Assembly (NCBI GenBank): GCA_910589165.1
Contig: CAJUSP010000008.1
Coordinates: forward strand, 1-64,000
Direction of reading: 5' to 3'
Source: an uncultured Adlercreutzia sp.
Lineage (GTDB): Bacteria > Actinomycetota > Coriobacteriia > Coriobacteriales > Eggerthellaceae
Length of the DNA: 64,000 bases
Under the pieces are notes generated by a model that was not told the DNA's origin, ran no database searches, and saw nothing but the letters and a program-made list of their open reading frames with translations. Shown here in pieces: positions 50,753 through 59,309 of this stretch. The first letter of the stretch is position 1. Every line of letters starts with the position of its first letter. The position numbers were made by a program, and so were the translations under genes.

Positions 50753-52477
50753 ATGGAACTGATGTCGGGAAACGAGGCCATCGCCCAGGGCGCCTGGGAA
50801 GCCGGCTGCACCATCGGCGTGGCCTACCCGGGCACGCCCTCCACCGAGACGTTGGAGGCCTTCGGCGCCAAGGAGGGCGTGTACGCCGAGTGGTGCGTGA
50901 ACGAGAAGGTGGCGCTGGAAGTGGGCATCGGCGCCTCGGCTGCCGGCGCGCGCGTGCTCGTCACCATGAAGCACGTGGGCGTGAACGTGGCGGCCGACCC
51001 GCTGTTCACCGCCGCCTACACCGGCGTGGGGGGCGGTCTCGTGCTGCTGGCCGCCGACGACCCCGGCATGTACTCCTCGCAGAACGAGCAGGACTCCCAC
51101 TACTACGCCCAGGCGGCCGGCGTTCCCTGCCTCGATCCGGCCGATTCTGCCGAGGCCCTGCGCTTCGCGCGGGAGGCCTACGAGATCTCCGAGCGCTTCG
51201 ACGTGCCGGTCATGCTGCGTTCGAGCGTGCGCATCTCGCACACCAAGACGCCGGTGGAGCCGGGCGAGCGAACGGTCGCGCCGGCTGCGCCCTACGAGAA
51301 GAACCCCGCGAAATGGGTCATGATGCCCGCCTTCGCCAAGCCGCGTCGCCACGACCAGCTCGCGCGCATCGACGCGCTGCGCGCCTGGGTGGAGGAGTGC
51401 CCTTACAACGAGGTCGTCCGCCGCGGCGACGAGGTGGGCGTTGTCTGCGCCGGCGCCGCCTACCAGCACGTGGCCGAGGCGCTGCCCGAGGCGAGCCTGT
51501 TCAAGCTGGGCGTTACCTGGCCCGTGCCCACCGACGCGCTGCGCGCCTTCGCCGACTCCGTCGACCGCCTGTACGTCGTGGAGGAGGGCTCCACCTACCT
51601 GGCCGACGCCGTGCGGGCCTGCGGCGTTACCGTGAGCGACACCCCGCGCACCCTGCCGCGGGCCGGCGAGCTGAGCCCGTCTTTGGTGCGCGCCGCCTTC
51701 GGCTTCGAGGAGGCGCCCCATGCCGAGCCTGCGGCGGATCTTCCCGGCCGGCCGCCGGCGCTGTGCCCGGGCTGCCCCCACCGCCTCGTGTTCAAGGAGC
51801 TCTCGCGCATGCGGGCCATCGTCACCGGCGACATCGGCTGCTACACGCTGGGCGCCCTGCCGCCGCTCTCTGCCATGGACACCACGGTGGACATGGGCGC
51901 GTCGGTCTCGATGTCCCATGGGTTCGAGCTGGCCCTTGCCGGAACCGACCACAAGCCCGTCGTGGCAGTCATCGGCGATTCCACCTTCGCCCATTCGGGC
52001 TTAAGCTCGCTCATCTCCACCGTCTACAACCGCGGCGCGGGCACCGTCTGCGTGCTCGACAACCGCACCACGGCCATGACCGGTCGCCAGGGCAACCCCT
52101 TCAACGGCGTCACCCTGCAGAACCGCCCGAGCCGCGAGCTGAACATCGAGGCCGTCGTGGCGGCCATCGGCGTCGGGGACGTGCGCGTCGTGGACCCCAA
52201 CGACGCCGAGGCCGTGCGCACGGCGCTCAAGGAGGCCACGGCCAACGAGGACATCTCGGTCATCGTCTTCCGCTCGCCCTGCGTGCTGCTGGAGCGCAAG
52301 CCGGCGAAGCCTTTGTGGGTCAACGGCAACTGCACCGGCTGCGGGTCCTGCATCTCGCTGGGCTGCCCGGCCCTCGGCCGCGATGGCGAAGGGCGCGCCT
52401 GTATCGACGCCGCGCTCTGCATCGGCTGCGGCCACTGCACCCAGTACTGCCGCTTCAACGCCATCGTTCCGGAATAG
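50753..52477 (+). CDS. iorA: Indolepyruvate ferredoxin oxidoreductase, alpha subunit
   Basis: A 574-residue thiamine-diphosphate enzyme that oxidatively decarboxylates arylpyruvates (from Trp, Phe, Tyr) to aryl-acyl-CoA while reducing ferredoxin. The pyrimidine-binding part is N-terminal (AYPGTPSTETLEAF), CPGCPHRLVF is near residue 339, the TPP site follows (GDIGCYTLG, VIGDSTFAHSG). Two C-terminal ferredoxin motifs, CTGCGSCISLGCP and CIGCGHCTQYC, start near residue 528. The reduced ferredoxin could feed the Ech complex. The ribosome binding site is GAGGAGAG; iorB follows after ten bases. Confidence 0.94.
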   Translation: MELMSGNEAIAQGAWEAGCTIGVAYPGTPSTETLEAFGAKEGVYAEWCVNEKVALEVGIGASAAGARVLVTMKHVGVNVAADPLFTAAYTGVGGGLVLLAADDPGMYSSQNEQDSHYYAQAAGVPCLDPADSAEALRFAREAYEISERFDVPVMLRSSVRISHTKTPVEPGERTVAPAAPYEKNPAKWVMMPAFAKPRRHDQLARIDALRAWVEECPYNEVVRRGDEVGVVCAGAAYQHVAEALPEASLFKLGVTWPVPTDALRAFADSVDRLYVVEEGSTYLADAVRACGVTVSDTPRTLPRAGELSPSLVRAAFGFEEAPHAEPAADLPGRPPALCPGCPHRLVFKELSRMRAIVTGDIGCYTLGALPPLSAMDTTVDMGASVSMSHGFELALAGTDHKPVVAVIGDSTFAHSGLSSLISTVYNRGAGTVCVLDNRTTAMTGRQGNPFNGVTLQNRPSRELNIEAVVAAIGVGDVRVVDPNDAEAVRTALKEATANEDISVIVFRSPCVLLERKPAKPLWVNGNCTGCGSCISLGCPALGRDGEGRACIDAALCIGCGHCTQYCRFNAIVPE

Positions 52478-52487
52478 GGGAGGCACC

Positions 52488-53075
52488 ATGCAAACGAAAA
52501 CCATCCTATTGTGCGGCGTCGGCGGCCAGGGAACCATCCTCGCGGCCGACCTGCTTGCCTTCAGCTGTCTTGAGGCCGGCCTCGATGTGAAGGTGTCCGA
52601 GATCCACGGCATGGCCCAGCGCGGCGGCGCGGTCACCACGGTGGTGCGCGTGGGCAGCGCGGTCCAATCTATGGTGGCCGGCCCCGGCGAGGCGGATATC
52701 GTCATGGCCTTCGAGACCACCGAGGCCCTGCGCAACCTGCCCGACCTTAAGGAGGGCGGCTCGCTTATCGTGAACGACGTGGCCATCCGCCCGCTGCCCG
52801 TGCTCACCGGGGCGGCTCGCATGCCCGAGCGCGCCCGCGAGCGCCTTATCGAGGCCGGGGCGCTCCTTGTGCCCGCGGACGCCATCGCCCGCAGCGTCGG
52901 CAACGCCAAGTGCGCCAATGTCGTGCTCGTGGGGGCCCTCTCGGCGAGGATGGACGTGCCCGCCGAGGTGTGGGAGCAGGTGATCGCGCGCCGCGTGCCG
53001 CCGAAGACCGTCGAGGCGAACCTGGCCGCCTTCCGCGCCGGCCGCGCCTTCATCCTTGAGAGCGAGGAGATCTAG
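52488..53075 (+). CDS. iorB: Indolepyruvate ferredoxin oxidoreductase, beta subunit
   Basis: A 195-residue gamma-domain subunit that completes IorA. The start TILLCGVGGQGTILAADLLA and the EIHGMAQRGGAVTTVVRVG segment are diagnostic. The ATG follows GGGGAGG. The order iorA-iorB-ACT-paaK suggests oxidation of an aromatic amino acid via the arylpyruvate to an aryl-CoA, then recovery of ATP by the ligase running in reverse. Confidence 0.94.
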   Translation: MQTKTILLCGVGGQGTILAADLLAFSCLEAGLDVKVSEIHGMAQRGGAVTTVVRVGSAVQSMVAGPGEADIVMAFETTEALRNLPDLKEGGSLIVNDVAIRPLPVLTGAARMPERARERLIEAGALLVPADAIARSVGNAKCANVVLVGALSARMDVPAEVWEQVIARRVPPKTVEANLAAFRAGRAFILESEEI

Positions 53076-53076
53076 C

Positions 53077-53520
53077 ATGACCGTTTCCCAGATCAGCGTA
53101 TTCGCCCAGAGCAAGCCGGGCCACATGGTCCGCGTGCTCGACCTGTTCGAGGGTGCTGGCGTGAGCGTGCGCGGCTTCTCGGCCGCCGACACCGGCGAGT
53201 ACGGCATCCTGCGCTTCGTGGTCGACAAGCCCCAGCAAGCCCTGGCGGCTCTCAAGGAGGCTGGCTGCGCCTGCGTGGAAACCCCGGTCATCTGCCTGAA
53301 GCTCGACGATGTGCCCGGCGAGCTGTCGCGGGTGATGGGCGTGCTCGCGAAATGCGACATCAACGTGCTGTACAGCTACTCCATGATCTCCACCTACATC
53401 GTGCTCTCCACCACAGACCCCGAGCGCGCCCGCGAGCTTCTGGCCGCCGAGCCGGTGGAGATGATCAGCCAAGACGACATCGCCCGCATCGTCGCGGAGC
53501 GTGCAGCGAAGGAGGCCTGA
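53077..53520 (+). CDS. Tandem ACT-domain protein, copy 2
   Basis: A 147-residue protein of two ACT domains (TVSQISVFAQSKPGHMVRVLDL and CLKLDDVPGELSRVMGVLA), the same architecture as the product at 48356-48787 but clearly diverged. It starts one base after iorB, with GAGGAG upstream, and its end overlaps the ribosome binding site of the second paaK. The ligand is probably an aromatic amino acid, inferred from context. Confidence 0.88.
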   Translation: MTVSQISVFAQSKPGHMVRVLDLFEGAGVSVRGFSAADTGEYGILRFVVDKPQQALAALKEAGCACVETPVICLKLDDVPGELSRVMGVLAKCDINVLYSYSMISTYIVLSTTDPERARELLAAEPVEMISQDDIARIVAERAAKEA

Positions 53521-53522
53521 AG

Positions 53523-54905
53523 GTGAGCGGATGCGACGCCATCGATGTGACGGTGAAAGGTGCGGCCCTGGCCGCTGCCGAGGAGGGGCGCTTCGACGCC
53601 CTGCCCATCTACAAGCCCGAAATCGAGTGCGCGAGCCGCGAGGATATCCGCGCGCTCCAGCTTGAGAAGCTGCAGGAGACCGTCGCCTACGCTTACGAGC
53701 GGGTGCCCTACTACCGCGAGAAGATGGACGAGATGGGCGTGGCGCCTGAGGACATCAAGACCTTGGACGACGTGCGGCTCCTTCCCTTCACCGACAAGGC
53801 CGTCCTGCGCGACACGTTCCCCTTCGGGCTGTTCGCGGTGCCCTTGAGCGACATCCGCGAGCTGCACAGCTCGTCGGGCACCACGGGCAAGCCCGTGGTG
53901 GTGGGCTACACCGACGACGACATGGCCATGTGGAGCGAGTGCATCGCCCGCCTCGTGCAGATGGCCGGCGTGATGCCGGGAGACGTGGCCCAGATGGCCT
54001 TCGGCTACGGCATGTTCACCGGCGGCTTCGGGCTGCACTACGGCCTGCAGCGCCTCGGCTGCGCCATGATTCCCGCCGGCTCGGGCAACACCGAGCGCCA
54101 TATCCAGATGATCGAGGATTATGGCACCACGGTGCTCGTGGCCACGCCCTCCTACGCAATGCACATCTGCGAGGTGGGGGAGGCCATGGGCTATGACTGG
54201 GAATCCTCGCCGTTGCGCGTGGGGCTGTTCGGCGGCGAGCCGTGCCCGCCGGGGCTCAAGGCCGAGATCGAGCGGCGTATGCACATCGTCTGCACCGACA
54301 ACTACGGGCTCACCGAGGTCATGGGCCCGGGCGTGTCGGGTGAGTGCCTCGCCGAGCGCTTCCAGCAGCACATCGCCGAGGACCACTTCCTGTGGGAAGT
54401 GGTGGACCCCGAGACCGGCGAGCCGGTCGCCGAGGGAGAGATGGGCGAGCTCGTGCTGACGCCCCTCTGCAAGCAGGGCATTCCCGTGCTGCGCTACCGC
54501 ACTCACGACCTCACCCGCGTCACCACCGAGCCCTGTGCCTGCGGACGCACCCTCGCCCGTATGGACAAGGTGCGCTCCCGTAGCGACGACATGCTCATCA
54601 TCCGCGGCACCAACGTGTTCCCCTCGCAGATCGAGGATGTGCTCACCGGCATTCCCGAGGTCACGCCCCACTACCACATTATCGTGGAGTCCAAGGGCGG
54701 AATGGACGAGCTCATCGTGGAAACCGAGCTGCGCCCCGAGGCCTTCTCCGACTCGCTGCCGGCCATGGAGGCCCTGCGCGGGCGTATTGCCGAGACGCTC
54801 AAGGGCACGCTGCTCGTGGCGCCGAAGGTGCGCCTCGTGGAGCCCAGCGGCATCGAGCGCGCCATCGGCAAGGCCAAGCACGTCGACGACCGCCGCGGAA
54901 ACTAG
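53523..54905 (+). CDS. paaK: Phenylacetate-CoA ligase family, copy 2
   Basis: A 460-residue adenylate-forming ligase. SSSGTTGKPVVVGYT, YGYGMFTGGFGLHYG, DNYGLTEVMGPGVSGEC and DDMLIIRGTNVFPSQIED are seen. It has about 25 extra N-terminal residues compared with copy 1. The GTG start has AAGGAGG seven bases upstream, inside the end of the ACT gene. Its position after iorAB suggests it handles the aryl-acyl-CoA made by that enzyme. Confidence 0.9.
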   Translation: MSGCDAIDVTVKGAALAAAEEGRFDALPIYKPEIECASREDIRALQLEKLQETVAYAYERVPYYREKMDEMGVAPEDIKTLDDVRLLPFTDKAVLRDTFPFGLFAVPLSDIRELHSSSGTTGKPVVVGYTDDDMAMWSECIARLVQMAGVMPGDVAQMAFGYGMFTGGFGLHYGLQRLGCAMIPAGSGNTERHIQMIEDYGTTVLVATPSYAMHICEVGEAMGYDWESSPLRVGLFGGEPCPPGLKAEIERRMHIVCTDNYGLTEVMGPGVSGECLAERFQQHIAEDHFLWEVVDPETGEPVAEGEMGELVLTPLCKQGIPVLRYRTHDLTRVTTEPCACGRTLARMDKVRSRSDDMLIIRGTNVFPSQIEDVLTGIPEVTPHYHIIVESKGGMDELIVETELRPEAFSDSLPAMEALRGRIAETLKGTLLVAPKVRLVEPSGIERAIGKAKHVDDRRGN

Positions 54906-54932
54906 CGGCGCCTGCCCGTCACGGTTCCTCTC

Positions 54933-55880
54933 ATGAGCACCCTCGGCGCCTCAGCTTCTGCCCCCGTCGGCCGGTTCGCGCCGTCGCCCACGGGGCGCAT
55001 GCACGCGGGCAACATCTACGCGGCCCTTGCGGCGTGGCTCATCGTGAAGTCTCAGGGGGGCTCGATGGTGCTGCGCATCGAGGACCTCGACCGCGAGCGT
55101 TCGAAGCCGGCCTTCATCGACGGGGTTCAGCGCGATTTCGAGGCGCTGGGGCTTTACTGGGACCGCGGCCCCTACTTCCAACACGATCGCGACGAGGCCT
55201 ACGCCGAGGCATTTCGCCTGCTTGAAGGGAAGGGGCTCACCTACCCCTGCTTCTGCAGCCGCGCCGATCTGCATGCCGCCTCGGCGCCCCATCGCGGCGA
55301 GAAGCTCGTCTACGCCGGCACCTGCCGCAATCTTTCCGATGCCGAGCGCCGCGAGCGCATGTCCTCGGGACGGGCGCCAGCACAGCGCCTGAGGGTTCCC
55401 GATGCGCGCTACGGCTTCACCGACCTCATCCAGGGTCCCTACGAGCAGAACCTCGCCGAGGAATGCGGCGACTTCCTCGTACGCCGCTCCGACGGCGCCT
55501 TCGCCTACCAGCTGGCGGTGGTGGTGGACGACGCGACCCAAGGCGTCACCTCGGTCACGCGCGGCGTCGACCTGCTCTGTTCGACGCCCCAGCAGATCTA
55601 TCTGCAAGAGCTTCTAGGGTTGCCGACGCCCGAGTACGCCCATGTGCCCCTGCTGGTGGCCGAGTGCAACCGACGGCTCTCGAAGCGCGACAGAGATGCG
55701 GCGCTCGACGAGCTGCTCGCGCGCTTCGGCACGCCCGAAGGCGTTATCGGGCACATTGCCGGCATCACGGGCCTGGCGCCCACGAGCGATCCGGCAACCC
55801 CCGAGGAACTGCTGGAATCGTTTTCCCTCGAGCGATTCAGGGAGAACCTAGTCGACCCTGTGCAGATACTCTGGCACTAG
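54933..55880 (+). CDS. gluQ: Glutamyl-queuosine tRNA(Asp) synthetase
   Basis: A 315-residue truncated relative of glutamyl-tRNA synthetase without the anticodon-binding domain. It attaches glutamate to queuosine 34 of tRNA-Asp. The HIGH-like motif is GRFAPSPTGRMHAGNIYAAL (about residues 13-32), a zinc-site CFCSR...C follows, and KMSKS is replaced by RRLSKRDRD. The length matches GluQRS. The ribosome binding site is not obvious. It closes the plus-strand run. Confidence 0.92.
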   Translation: MSTLGASASAPVGRFAPSPTGRMHAGNIYAALAAWLIVKSQGGSMVLRIEDLDRERSKPAFIDGVQRDFEALGLYWDRGPYFQHDRDEAYAEAFRLLEGKGLTYPCFCSRADLHAASAPHRGEKLVYAGTCRNLSDAERRERMSSGRAPAQRLRVPDARYGFTDLIQGPYEQNLAEECGDFLVRRSDGAFAYQLAVVVDDATQGVTSVTRGVDLLCSTPQQIYLQELLGLPTPEYAHVPLLVAECNRRLSKRDRDAALDELLARFGTPEGVIGHIAGITGLAPTSDPATPEELLESFSLERFRENLVDPVQILWH

Positions 55881-55910
55881 CCCCGCGCGGGCCCGACGAT
55901 CCTTTCCCGT

Positions 55911-56828
55911 CTACAGGAAGAGCGCGGCGGCGTAGAAGGCCCCCAGGGCCACGTTCACGCTGCAAATCTGCCCCATAGCGCCGATGCGGCTCGCCGGCGC
56001 CAGGGGGTTGAGCCACAGCGCCCGCATGAGCGGATAGGCTGCGAGTGCCATGAAGGGTAGCACGACAATGCCCCGGCTAAACCACACCGCCACGATGACG
56101 ATGATGGCGACGGCCCATGTGATGAGCAACCCATGGTAGAGCGCCCGGGCCCGCGGACGGCCCAGCAAGACCGGCAGCGTCTTACGGGCTGCCTCGATGT
56201 CCTTCTCGATATCGCAAGTGTTGTTCGTCATCATGATGAGCCCCACGCCGATGATGGTGGGGATGGCCCACACCAGGGCGAGCGCCGTCAGCTCCCCGGT
56301 GAGCACCTGATAGCAGGCCAGCGGAATAAGGCCGCCCATCACGATGCCGCTGACGGCCTCGCCGATGGGAAGGTAGGAGATAGGGGTCTTCCCGCCCGAA
56401 TAAGCCACGACGATAACCGCCCCCACCAGCGCGATGGCCAGCGGAACGGGCCCGGCGCAGTAAATAACGTAGATGCCCAGCAAGAACGCCGTCGCGAGGA
56501 ACCCGATGGCCAGGGCTAGGGCCGCCTTCGGGTTCACGTTGTTGTACACGAGCACCGAATCGGACGCCTCCACATTGTCGTCGGCCGTGTCGGTGCCCTT
56601 CACGTAGTCGAAGTAGTCGTTGAAGGTGTTTACCGATGACTGCATGAGAATGCAGATCGCCAGCAAAAGCCAGGTCATAGGCACGTTCAAATGCCCGGTC
56701 ATGCCCACTGCGCAGCCGGCGGCCACCAGCACGGGCAGAATAGCGGCTGGCCAAGTATGGGGAGCGGCCAGCTGCCAAGCCATAAGAGGGGAGAGACGCA
56801 CCGTCGCTGTTTCATCAGTTTGTTCCAT
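55911..56828 (-). CDS. menA: UbiA-family prenyltransferase, MenA-like
   Basis: A 305-residue membrane enzyme with eight or nine hydrophobic segments that joins a polyprenyl chain to an aromatic ring. The first Asp-rich motif is NTFNDYFDYVKGTDTADD; the second is NNTCDIEKDIEAARKTLPVLLG. Both favour MenA (1,4-dihydroxy-2-naphthoate prenyltransferase), the step that makes demethylmenaquinone for anaerobic respiration. No other men genes are in the window. The ATG at 56828 is chosen; an upstream in-frame ATG would add 18 residues. Confidence 0.82.
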   Translation of the reverse strand: MEQTDETATVRLSPLMAWQLAAPHTWPAAILPVLVAAGCAVGMTGHLNVPMTWLLLAICILMQSSVNTFNDYFDYVKGTDTADDNVEASDSVLVYNNVNPKAALALAIGFLATAFLLGIYVIYCAGPVPLAIALVGAVIVVAYSGGKTPISYLPIGEAVSGIVMGGLIPLACYQVLTGELTALALVWAIPTIIGVGLIMMTNNTCDIEKDIEAARKTLPVLLGRPRARALYHGLLITWAVAIIVIVAVWFSRGIVVLPFMALAAYPLMRALWLNPLAPASRIGAMGQICSVNVALGAFYAAALFL

Positions 56829-56883
56829 AAAAGTACCTATGTTCGTTTTTACCTTCACAAGAGGGGAGTGGGAGAGACCCATT

Positions 56884-56920
56884 ATAAAAGACGGGCGCCC
56901 CTTGCGAGGCGCCCGTTACC
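56884..56920 (-). terminator. Terminator of the lipoprotein gene
   Basis: On the minus strand ACGGGCGCC and GGCGCCCGT form a stem followed by CTTTTATAAT, 25-60 bases after the lipoprotein stop codon. Confidence 0.88.
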
Positions 56921-56943
56921 CGTTGGCAAGACCGTCGGGTGAA

Positions 56944-57549
56944 TTAATTGGTCATCAGCGCGGCGGCGATGTCGCCAGAAGTGGAAGAGGCCGGCTCCCA
57001 AGTGTTGTCAACCTTGGTGTAGTTGATGATGATGGGCTCGGTGGTGGCAAGGTCCACGCCGTTGAGCGAATCGATGACGATGCCGCCCACCATGTCGTTG
57101 ATCTCGCTGTCGCTGCCGTTCACGGATGCGATCTTCTCGGGGTCAGAGGTGATCTCGTTCACCGCATCCTGCAGCGCCTGGGCATAAGCCGTGTAGCTCT
57201 TGCAGGTAAGCGTGATCTGAGCCTGGGCCGTGTCGCCGTTCACCTCGATGGAGTCGATGGTGTAGTCGAAGCCGTCGAGATAGGCCTTCATGAACTCGAC
57301 GCCGTCGATGCCGTAGACCGACAGCTGGCTCATGTTGATGCTCTCGGAGAACTCGTTGACGAAGGAGTCGTCGATGTTCTTGATGCTGTCGAGCTCCTGG
57401 GAAAGCGAGGCGCGAATAACGTCTTCGTCCGACTGGCCGCCACCGCATCCGGGAAGCGCCACCATAACCGCCAGGGCAAGCAAAAGTGCCGCCGCACCTG
57501 AAAGGATCTTCTGTGTAGATACTCGATTGTTCAACTTTACATAACCCAT
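56944..57549 (-). CDS. Predicted secreted lipoprotein (DUF5105-like)
   Basis: A 201-residue protein. The N-terminal hydrophobic segment ends in VALPGCGGG, a lipobox, so the mature protein is lipid-anchored outside the cytoplasmic membrane. The rest is alpha/beta with the pattern DEDVIRASLSQELDSIKNID and VNGDTAQAQITLTCKSY, resembling small DUF5105/DUF4878-type lipoproteins. The function is unknown. The ATG at 57549 has GAAAGG upstream on the minus strand. Confidence 0.75.
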   Translation of the reverse strand: MGYVKLNNRVSTQKILSGAAALLLALAVMVALPGCGGGQSDEDVIRASLSQELDSIKNIDDSFVNEFSESINMSQLSVYGIDGVEFMKAYLDGFDYTIDSIEVNGDTAQAQITLTCKSYTAYAQALQDAVNEITSDPEKIASVNGSDSEINDMVGGIVIDSLNGVDLATTEPIIINYTKVDNTWEPASSTSGDIAAALMTN

Positions 57550-57640
57550 ATTATCAGCCTTTCTTGTCAATTCAGACACGCGAGCGTGTTGGTCTATTGT
57601 ACTGGTTCGCGACTCGATAAGCCACCGTCTTAACGTACTG

Positions 57641-58087
57641 CTAGCCCCAGGCTCCGCCGCCCGTTGAGCCGGACGATGCTCCGTCTATGACGGCCCCTTC
57701 TCCGAGGATGGCCGTGTAATCACCCGTTTGCATGGCATCGAGCAGTATCGGCATCATAAGGGCCACGCCGATGCCGTTAATGACGAGGGCCACACCCGAG
57801 ATAACCATGGCCATGATGGCCGATTGGCGCAGTGCCCGCACATAGGGTTTCAGATTGTCAGCCAGAAGCCGTTGGGCTCGGCGTACTTTCGTGAAGGCGA
57901 CGATGGCGCAGACAAGGCCCACGGTGCTCAGCGCGACGCCGCCGATGATAAACGATACGGGGCCTGCGATGGTGGCCACCGTGGTAAGGGTTCGTGCCGA
58001 CTTGAGCTCGAGCTCGGCTGAAGCTTGCTCCGGCGTGGGATCCGCGGGCTTCTGCTCGTCGGGTTGAGGTTGAAGGGACTCGCTCAT
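57641..58087 (-). CDS. Small membrane protein of unknown function (DUF4190-like)
   Basis: A 148-residue protein with a hydrophilic Pro/Glu-rich N-terminus, then three hydrophobic stretches (about residues 38-66 as a hairpin, and 92-116), with a basic loop KVRRAQRLL between. It ends in a Gly/Ser-rich tail. The shape recalls DUF4190-type proteins. It follows dut on the same strand after 13 bases, so it is probably co-transcribed with nrdR and dut. No function can be given. Confidence 0.65.
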   Translation of the reverse strand: MSESLQPQPDEQKPADPTPEQASAELELKSARTLTTVATIAGPVSFIIGGVALSTVGLVCAIVAFTKVRRAQRLLADNLKPYVRALRQSAIMAMVISGVALVINGIGVALMMPILLDAMQTGDYTAILGEGAVIDGASSGSTGGGAWG

Positions 58088-58100
58088 AGCTGTGCTCTTT

Positions 58101-58535
58101 CTAGTGAACGCCGCTGCTGCCGAAGCCGCGCGCTCCCCGATCGGATTCTGGGAGCTCAGAAGTGTTATGTAAAGTAATATCTACAGTACGGATGATCATG
58201 AGTTGGGCAATTCGATCGCCCTTCTCGAACGTGAAGGCCTGCTTCCCGTCGAGATTGATGAGCGACACCATGATCTCGCCCCGGTAGCCGCTGTCGATGA
58301 GCCCCGGAGCATTCACGATGGAGATGCCGTGCTTGGCCGCCAAACCGCTGCGCGGTATCACGAGCCCGGCATAGCCGTCGGGAATGGCCAAAGCGAAGCC
58401 GCAAGGCACGAGCCGCCGCTCGAAGGGCTCGAGCGTGCCGCCGACCGCAGCCCGCAGGTCGAGCCCCGCATCGCCCGGATGGACATAGGCCGGAGCAGGC
58501 AACGTCTCATCGAGCTGCGTATAGGAAACGTCCAC
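58101..58535 (-). CDS. dut: Deoxyuridine triphosphatase
   Basis: A 144-residue trimeric enzyme that hydrolyses dUTP to dUMP. Motif 1 is HPGDAGLDLRA, motif 2 PRSGLAAKHGISI, motif 3 NAPGLIDSGYRGEIMVSLIN, motif 4 GDRIAQLMI and motif 5 RGARGFGSSG at the C-terminus, all complete. The GTG start has AGGGAG upstream. It sits ten bases after nrdR, linking control of deoxynucleotide supply with removal of dUTP. Confidence 0.96.
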   Translation of the reverse strand: MDVSYTQLDETLPAPAYVHPGDAGLDLRAAVGGTLEPFERRLVPCGFALAIPDGYAGLVIPRSGLAAKHGISIVNAPGLIDSGYRGEIMVSLINLDGKQAFTFEKGDRIAQLMIIRTVDITLHNTSELPESDRGARGFGSSGVH

Positions 58536-58545
58536 GATAAACTCC

Positions 58546-58992
58546 CTAGCTCAACTCGGTGAGGGCGCGCGAGAACTCCTCGATGCTCTGGAAGTCCTTA
58601 TAGACGCTGGCGAAGCGGATGTAGGCCACATCGTCGAGCTTGGCCAAGCGCGCCAGCACCATATCGCCCAGGTCCTTCGATTTAATCTCCGTGCGCTGGG
58701 CAGCCCGCAGTTCGGCCTCGATGCTGGCAATGAGGCTGTCGATGCGCTCGGGAGAGATCGACCGCTTGGCGCAGGCGATGAGGAGGCCGCGCATGAGCTT
58801 CTCGCGGCTGAACACCTCGGAAGAGCCATCGGTCTTGATGACGAGAATGGGGTTCTCCGCCAGCCGCTCGTAGGTTGTGAAGCGGGCGCCGCATTCAAGG
58901 CACTCGCGCCGGCGTCGAATTGAGGTGCCCTCGTCGGCCGCGCGGGAATCTACGACTTTCGACTCTTGGTAGCCGCATGAAGGACAGCGCAT
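58546..58992 (-). CDS. nrdR: Ribonucleotide reductase repressor
   Basis: A 148-residue transcriptional repressor of nrd genes. An N-terminal zinc ribbon (MRCPSCGYQESKV...RECLECGARFTTYER) is followed by an ATP-cone domain (ILVIKTDGSSEVFSREKLMRGL onward) that senses dATP/ATP. The length and order are standard. The -10 TATCAT on the minus strand (59028-59033) is a likely promoter. No nrd genes are in the window. Confidence 0.97.
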   Translation of the reverse strand: MRCPSCGYQESKVVDSRAADEGTSIRRRRECLECGARFTTYERLAENPILVIKTDGSSEVFSREKLMRGLLIACAKRSISPERIDSLIASIEAELRAAQRTEIKSKDLGDMVLARLAKLDDVAYIRFASVYKDFQSIEEFSRALTELS

Positions 58993-59121
58993 GGTTCTCC
59001 TTCTCTCAGTAATTTACTCAGATACCCATGATACCTTATGCGCGCTGGCGGGAATCGCTCTCCAAAACATTGCTACGGTGCCGACACGTAGCGCCGGATG
59101 GCGCTAGCGTTGCCCGTGGAC

Positions 59122-59193
59122 TCAGGCGAAGAAGATCACGAACGAGGCGAGCACGCTCAAGGTGAAGGCGATGGGAAATTCGAAACGTGCCAT
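59122..59193 (-). CDS. 23-residue hydrophobic peptide divergent from lexA (candidate SOS membrane peptide)
   Basis: This is a very short gene. It begins MARFEF, is followed by an uninterrupted hydrophobic stretch able to cross the membrane, and ends VIFFA. A perfect AGGAGG lies six bases before the ATG. A near-consensus promoter (TTGACA, 17 bases, TATTAT) drives it, with one LexA box in the spacer and one just after the transcript start. The position opposite lexA is where Bacillus has yneA and Corynebacterium divS, SOS cell-division inhibitors, but this peptide is much shorter and closer in type to TisB-like SOS toxins. No homologue is claimed. A hairpin (TAGCGCC/GGCGCTA, 59089-59106) follows the stop codon. 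Confidence 0.72.
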   Translation of the reverse strand: MARFEFPIAFTLSVLASFVIFFA

Positions 59194-59211
59194 TTTTTCC
59201 TCCTGAAACTC

Positions 59212-59241
59212 TTGCGTAGAACCTTTGTTCGCAGTTATAAT
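59212..59241 (+). promoter_or_regulatory. lexA promoter
   Basis: TTGCGT (59212-59217) and TATAAT (59236-59241) with an 18-base spacer. Both flanks are covered by LexA boxes. Confidence 0.7.
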
Positions 59242-59258
59242 AGAGCGAACAAAGGTTC
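59219..59258. promoter_or_regulatory. Two LexA boxes between lexA and the divergent peptide gene
   Basis: GAACCTTTGTTC (59219-59230) and GAACAAAGGTTC (59247-59258) are exact reverse complements and both fit GAAC-N4-GTTC. They bracket the shared -10 region, so LexA bound there would block both directions. Confidence 0.85.
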
Positions 59259-59265
59259 ATGTCAA
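59237..59265 (-). promoter_or_regulatory. Promoter of the 23-residue peptide gene
   Basis: On the minus strand TTGACA (59260-59265) and TATTAT (59237-59242) with a 17-base spacer, close to the sigma-70 consensus. The -10 overlaps the lexA -10 on the other strand. Confidence 0.75.
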
Positions 59266-59309
59266 CAAATATTTCAAACAAATGTACGTCTCTTCTGAAA
59301 GGATCCTCT

